From positions 1-64,000 of the forward strand of contig CAMLJN010000016.1 in the NCBI GenBank assembly GCA_946480445.1: DNA of 64,000 nt, in the 5' to 3' direction. Every line of letters begins with the position of its first letter. Within the stretch, counting starts at the first letter, position 1. The position numbers were made by a program, and so were the translations under genes. The notes beneath the pieces were generated by a model, which saw nothing but the letters and a program-made list of their open reading frames with translations, did not search any database and had not been told where the DNA came from. The stretch comes from an uncultured Buttiauxella sp. (lineage in GTDB: Bacteria; Pseudomonadota; Gammaproteobacteria; Enterobacterales; Enterobacteriaceae). Below, one piece after another: positions 60,103-64,000 of this stretch.

Positions 60103-60221
60103 GGTGAATAGCCGAAAATCAACGCATTGATTTTCCCTGTTTGTCTCTGCTGACTTTTGTTTGTCCTGCGAGAGGATGAGCGCTGTCTTCAGTCTGAAGA
60201 GCCGCAAATGCGGCTTTTTTT
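60103..60221 (+). ncRNA. candidate structured RNA, copy B (after sixA)
   Basis: Same ordered parts as copy A after gltX: AATCAACGCATTGATTT palindrome, spacer, GAGGA-TGAGCGCTG-TCTTC stem, TCAGTCTGAA and a terminator. The spacers differ, yet the palindrome and stem stay paired (TGCG versus CGCA centre; UCC versus UCU wobble). No reading frame of note. No promoter could be fixed, so it may be processed from the sixA transcript. Confidence 0.45.
60199..60221 (+). terminator. rho-independent terminator
   Basis: GAGCCGC/GCGGCTTTTTTT stem-loop followed by seven T, on the plus strand, ahead of the convergent smrB. Confidence 0.9.
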
Positions 60222-60265
60222 GTTTTCAGGCTCTGCATCAAAAAGAGACACGGCGTAAGGGAAAG

Positions 60266-60817
60266 CTAAGGCAATTCAGGCGGCTGCCACTCTTCCACTT
60301 CGATCAGCACTAGCAGCGCGGCATCCCCCCCGTACTCCTTTGGGGCCTGATGGAAGGCCATCACATGCGGATGTTGGGCAAGCCACAGCGGCGTTTGCTG
60401 TTTTAAAACGTGCTTGCCATGTCCGTGCATCACGCAGGCGCAAAACACATGCTCGCGGCGGCAGGCGGCGATGAGCGCGCCCAGCTCCTGTTTCGCCTGA
60501 AGCTGTGTCAGCCCGTGCAAATCCAGAAACAGCTCGGGAGAATAATCTCCCCGGCGGATCTTTTTTAACTCAAAATGGCTAACGTCTTCACGCACATAGC
60601 GGGTTGGCCCTTCCGCCGCAAGCCGTGGCTGAAATTCATCGGAAAAGTAATGGCTCGCGTCGACCTGTTCCTGTAACAGTCGTTTCACCGGCACTTCCTG
60701 CACCTTTTTGCGCAAGGGGCGGTGAACAATAGTGTCCTGAGTGAGTTTTTTGGTCCCGCTCATCAAATCACGAAAAAGATTCCTTTCTTCAACGCTGAGC
60801 GGAGTTTTTTTCTTCAT
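60266..60817 (-). CDS. smrB: ribosome rescue endonuclease SmrB
   Basis: Cleaves mRNA at collided ribosomes, starting rescue. 183 residues from the ATG at 60817, which equals E. coli SmrB; the frame is open to 60937 without support. The Smr domain has [11 protein letters not shown] and [12 protein letters not shown], the residues needed for nuclease action. It is divergent from prmB. Confidence 0.93.
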   Translation of the reverse strand: MKKKTPLSVEERNLFRDLMSGTKKLTQDTIVHRPLRKKVQEVPVKRLLQEQVDASHYFSDEFQPRLAAEGPTRYVREDVSHFELKKIRRGDYSPELFLDLHGLTQLQAKQELGALIAACRREHVFCACVMHGHGKHVLKQQTPLWLAQHPHVMAFHQAPKEYGGDAALLVLIEVEEWQPPELP

Positions 60818-60987
60818 CTGATTCTCGTCTCGCATCTGCTTTGGCGTCAGTTTACCCGCTTTGCGGCGCATCGCTAAATAAAACGCAAATTTCCCCCCCG
60901 CCGGAGTGATTGCCTGCTGATTTGTCGCGGCCTTCATGGCACACTAATTGATTATTGAATTAGCGTGAACGGCCTGCGGAGGGCAAC

Positions 60988-61920
60988 GTGGATAAAATTT
61001 TCGTCGATGAGGCAGTGAGTGAACTGCACACCATTCAGGATATGCTGCGCTGGGCAGTCAGCCGTTTTAGCGCCGCCAACATCTGGTATGGTCACGGCAC
61101 CGACAACCCGTGGGATGAAGCCGTTCAGCTGGTGCTGCCAACTCTCTATCTGCCACTGGATATCCCTGAGGATATGCGCACCGCGCGTCTGACCTCAAGT
61201 GAGCGTCACCGTATCGTTGAGCGTGTGATTCGCCGCGTGAACGAACGTATTCCCGTAGCCTACCTCACTAATAAAGCCTGGTTCTGCGGCCATGAATTTT
61301 ATGTCGACGAGCGTGTGCTGGTGCCGCGTTCCCCAATCGGCGAGCTGATTGCTAATCGTTTTGCCGGCCTCTATGACGCAGAGCCTCAGCATATTCTGGA
61401 TATGTGCACCGGCAGCGGCTGTATCGCTATTGCCTGCGCCTACGAGTTCACCAATGCGGAAGTGGACGCGGTAGATATTTCCCTTGATGCGCTGGCGGTT
61501 GCCGAGCAGAACATCGCCGAGCACGGTCTGGAAAATCAGGTTACGCCAATTCGTTCAGATCTGTTCCGCGACCTGCCAAAGGTGCAGTACGACGTGATAG
61601 TGACTAACCCGCCGTATGTGGATGCAGAAGACATGTCCGATCTGCCGGGCGAGTTCCGCTTCGAGCCGGAATTAGGGCTGGCGGCGGGCAGCGACGGTCT
61701 GAAGCTGGCGCGGCGCATTCTGGCGTGTGCGCCGGAGTATCTGGCCGACGGCGGGATCCTGATTTGTGAAGTCGGTAACAGCATGGTACATCTGATGGAG
61801 CAGTACCCGGACGTGCCGTTCACCTGGCTTGAGTTCGACAACGGCGGTGACGGCGTCTTTATGCTGACCAAAGCGCAGCTGATTGCCGCGCGTGAGCACT
61901 TCAGCATCTATAAAGATTAA
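60988..61920 (+). CDS. prmB: uL3 protein N5-glutamine methyltransferase PrmB
   Basis: Methylates a glutamine of ribosomal protein L3 using S-adenosylmethionine. 310 residues, the same as E. coli. [16 protein letters not shown] is the SAM-binding loop and [11 protein letters not shown] carries the NPPY catalytic motif. Upstream of aroC, as in E. coli. Confidence 0.95.
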   Translation: MDKIFVDEAVSELHTIQDMLRWAVSRFSAANIWYGHGTDNPWDEAVQLVLPTLYLPLDIPEDMRTARLTSSERHRIVERVIRRVNERIPVAYLTNKAWFCGHEFYVDERVLVPRSPIGELIANRFAGLYDAEPQHILDMCTGSGCIAIACAYEFTNAEVDAVDISLDALAVAEQNIAEHGLENQVTPIRSDLFRDLPKVQYDVIVTNPPYVDAEDMSDLPGEFRFEPELGLAAGSDGLKLARRILACAPEYLADGGILICEVGNSMVHLMEQYPDVPFTWLEFDNGGDGVFMLTKAQLIAAREHFSIYKD

Positions 61921-62016
61921 GCTGTGCAGGCGGGCCGTCAGGCCCGTCGCCATTTCGTGCGCGACACAACAAGCTCACAACACAACCATGATAACAACGG
62001 TATTTAAGGAGCCGTG

Positions 62017-63102
62017 ATGGCAGGAAACAGTATTGGACAAGTCTTTCGCGTAACGACGTTTGGTGAATCCCACGGCATTGCGCTGGGTTGTATTGTTGAT
62101 GGCGTACCGCCCGGTATCCCGCTGACAGAAGCCGATTTACAACAGGATCTGGATCGCCGCCGCCCGGGCACTTCTCGTTATACCACCCAGCGTCGCGAAC
62201 CTGACCAGGTCAAGATTCTCTCTGGCGTATTTGAAGGCGTCACCACAGGGACCAGCATCGGTCTGCTGATTGAAAACACCGATCAGCGCTCTCAGGATTA
62301 CAGTGCCATCAAAGACGTGTTCCGCCCGGGTCACGCTGATTACACCTACGAACAAAAATATGGCCTGCGCGATTACCGTGGCGGGGGCCGTTCTTCAGCT
62401 CGTGAAACTGCCATGCGGGTAGCGGCGGGCGCGATCGCCAAAAAGTATCTGGCGCAGCATTACGGCATCAGCATCCGTGGCTGTCTGACCCAGATGGGCG
62501 ATGTGCCGCTGGAAATCAAAGACTGGGATCAGGTAGAGCAGAACCCGTTCTTCTGCCCGGATCCGGACAAAATCGACACGCTCGATGAGCTGATGCGCGC
62601 GCTGAAAAAAGAAGGCGACTCCATTGGGGCGAAAGTGACCGTGATTGCCGATAACGTGCCGCCGGGTCTGGGTGAACCTGTCTTCGATCGCCTGGACGCA
62701 GATATCGCTCACGCGCTGATGAGCATTAACGCGGTGAAAGGGGTCGAGATTGGCGACGGCTTTGGCGTGGTCAATCTGCGCGGCAGCCAGAATCGCGACG
62801 AGATTACCCGGGAAGGCTTCCAGAGCAATCACGCGGGCGGTATTCTCGGCGGCATCAGCAGCGGCCAGCAGATTGTGGCGACGATGGCGCTGAAGCCAAC
62901 CTCCAGCATTATGGTGCCGGGGCGCACGCTTAACCGCGAGGGCGAAGAGATCGAAATGGTGACTCGCGGGCGTCACGATCCCTGCGTCGGGATCCGTGCC
63001 GTGCCGATCGCAGAAGCGATGCTGGCGATCGTTTTACTGGATCATATGCTGCGTCAGCGCGCTCAGAACGCCGACGTTACCCCTCCTTTACCGCGCTGGT
63101 AA
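62017..63102 (+). CDS. aroC: chorismate synthase
   Basis: Last step of the shikimate pathway (EPSP to chorismate, needs reduced FMN). 361 residues from the ATG at 62017 ([20 protein letters not shown]), the same as E. coli; a GTG one codon upstream is less likely. TAAGGAGCCGTG gives a strong ribosome site. [14 protein letters not shown] and [16 protein letters not shown] are family signatures. Confidence 0.97.
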   Translation: MAGNSIGQVFRVTTFGESHGIALGCIVDGVPPGIPLTEADLQQDLDRRRPGTSRYTTQRREPDQVKILSGVFEGVTTGTSIGLLIENTDQRSQDYSAIKDVFRPGHADYTYEQKYGLRDYRGGGRSSARETAMRVAAGAIAKKYLAQHYGISIRGCLTQMGDVPLEIKDWDQVEQNPFFCPDPDKIDTLDELMRALKKEGDSIGAKVTVIADNVPPGLGEPVFDRLDADIAHALMSINAVKGVEIGDGFGVVNLRGSQNRDEITREGFQSNHAGGILGGISSGQQIVATMALKPTSSIMVPGRTLNREGEEIEMVTRGRHDPCVGIRAVPIAEAMLAIVLLDHMLRQRAQNADVTPPLPRW

Positions 63103-63106
63103 TGTG

Positions 63107-63931
63107 ATGAAAAAAGCTCTCATGGGGCTGCTGGCACTGGTTGCCAGCACCACCGTTGTTGCCGCTACCCCGTGGCAAAAAATCAGCCATCCGGTGGCGG
63201 GCAGCCCGCAGTCGATTGGTGCCTTTTCGAACGGCTGTATCGTGGGCGCCCATGAGCTGCCGCTAAACGACGCTCGCTACCAGGTGATGCGTCAGGATCA
63301 GCGTCGCTATTTCGAGCATCCCGATCTGGTGATGTTTATCCAGCGCCTGAGCAATCAGGTGAATCAGCTGGGCCTCGGCACGGTACTGATTGGCGATATG
63401 GGCATGGCGGCAGGCGGGCGGTTTAACTCCGGCCATGCCAGCCATCAGACCGGGCTGGACGTCGATATTTTCCTCCAGCTGCCTAAAACGCACTGGACAG
63501 CTGCGCAGCTTCTTAAGCCCCAGGCGCTCGATCTGGTTGCCAGTGACAATAAGCGCGTTGTGCAAAGCCTGTGGAAACCGGAAATCAGCAGTCTGATCAA
63601 GCTGGCGGCTAAAGACAACGAGGTGACGCGCATCTTTGTGAACCCGGCTATCAAGCAGCAGCTGTGTCTGGATGCAGGAGCCGACCGCGACTGGCTACGT
63701 AAAGTCCGCCCGTGGTTCCAGCATCGTGCGCATATGCACGTTCGGCTGCGCTGCCCGGCAGACAGCCTGGAATGCGAAGATCAGCCCCTGCCGCCGCCGG
63801 GTGATGGCTGCGGCGCCGAATTGCAAAGCTGGTTTGCTCCTCCGGCGCCAGGCAGTACGCCGCCGAAAAAGAAAACGCCCCCTCCGTTACCCGCCTCTTG
63901 TCAGGCTTTGCTGGATGAACACGTTCTCTGA
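63107..63931 (+). CDS. mepA: penicillin-insensitive murein endopeptidase MepA
   Basis: Periplasmic zinc peptidase cutting D-Ala-meso-DAP cross-links. 274 residues as in E. coli. Signal peptide to about residue 19 (VVAA-TPW). The zinc site is seen in [15 protein letters not shown] (His, Asp) and HMHVRLRCP (His). The start is 4 bases after aroC; its stop overlaps the yfcA start by 1 base. The C-terminus is Pro/Lys-rich. Confidence 0.95.
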   Translation: MKKALMGLLALVASTTVVAATPWQKISHPVAGSPQSIGAFSNGCIVGAHELPLNDARYQVMRQDQRRYFEHPDLVMFIQRLSNQVNQLGLGTVLIGDMGMAAGGRFNSGHASHQTGLDVDIFLQLPKTHWTAAQLLKPQALDLVASDNKRVVQSLWKPEISSLIKLAAKDNEVTRIFVNPAIKQQLCLDAGADRDWLRKVRPWFQHRAHMHVRLRCPADSLECEDQPLPPPGDGCGAELQSWFAPPAPGSTPPKKKTPPPLPASCQALLDEHVL

Positions 63932-64000
63932 TGGAATGGTTTATGGTTTCCCCCCTGATGCTGGCGGTGCTGTTTTTTGTCGCCCTGCTGGCTGGGTTTA
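63931..64000 (+). CDS. yfcA: YfcA, TauE/SafE-family membrane protein (start only)
   Basis: The first 23 codons ([20 protein letters not shown]...) match the N-terminus of E. coli YfcA, a putative sulfite/anion exporter-type membrane protein that follows mepA. Cut by the window end. Confidence 0.85.
   Translation, partial: MEWFMVSPLMLAVLFFVALLAGF

Overview
The window is a chromosomal segment of an enterobacterium (Enterobacteriaceae, Enterobacter-like; genus not fixed). Gene order follows the E. coli block valUXY-gltX-yfeC-alaWX-pdeA-nupC-mntH-ypeC-yfeO-glk-ypdAB-alaC and, further on, argW-yfdC-mlaA-fadL-yfcZ-fadIJ-sixA-smrB-prmB-aroC-mepA-yfcA. An indolepyruvate decarboxylase gene (ipdC) sits near glk, as in Enterobacter cloacae.

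Layout. 1-2.8 kb: tRNA-Val genes, gltX, a YfeC-like regulator and two tRNA-Ala genes. 3-7 kb: a c-di-GMP phosphodiesterase (pdeA) and a diguanylate cyclase. 7-21 kb: transport and metabolism genes (nupC, mntH, ypeC, aldo/keto reductase, ipdC, yfeO, glk, the ypdAB two-component system, a DUF1479 protein, alaC) and the 24-residue membrane protein YpdK, which standard gene callers can miss. 21.4-23.6 kb: an orphan pxpA-like gene and a MarT/FidL-like (ToxR-like) regulator pair. 23.6-24.9 kb: a long AT-rich stretch without a gene.

24.9-44.2 kb is the notable part. A two-partner-secretion pair (TpsA exoprotein, TpsB transporter) is followed 8 bases after tpsB by a co-directional biosynthesis and export block. 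The block encodes a phosphopantetheinyl transferase, ketoreductase, FabZ-like dehydratase, acyl carrier protein, a GcvT-like folate enzyme, a ketosynthase fused to a degenerate chain-length-factor-like ketosynthase, a further ketosynthase with a His-to-Tyr change, a divergent possible fourth thiolase-fold protein, a LolD-type ATPase, a periplasmic protein, an FtsX/LolC/E-type permease, a LolA-like periplasmic carrier, a predicted outer-membrane beta-barrel, a malonyl-CoA:ACP transacylase and a polytopic membrane protein. No enoyl reductase, thioesterase or starter-unit ligase is visible. I infer a type II fatty-acid/polyketide pathway making an unsaturated or hydroxylated acyl chain, moved to the outer membrane by its own Lol-like route and perhaps linked to the TpsA adhesin. 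The block lies on the 3' side of tRNA-Arg(CCU) (argW), next to a frameshifted gene remnant, in a place where E. coli also carries accessory DNA.

45-64 kb returns to the conserved backbone: yfdC, the complete ccmABCDEFGH cytochrome c maturation operon (here outside the nap locus), mlaA, a frameshifted fadL, yfcZ, fadIJ with a FadR-like site, sixA, smrB, prmB, aroC, mepA and the start of yfcA. Two intergenic elements 58 kb apart (after gltX and after sixA) share one architecture (hairpin, AATCAA palindrome, GAGGA/UCYUC stem, CAGTCTGAA, terminator) and look like two copies of a structured RNA.
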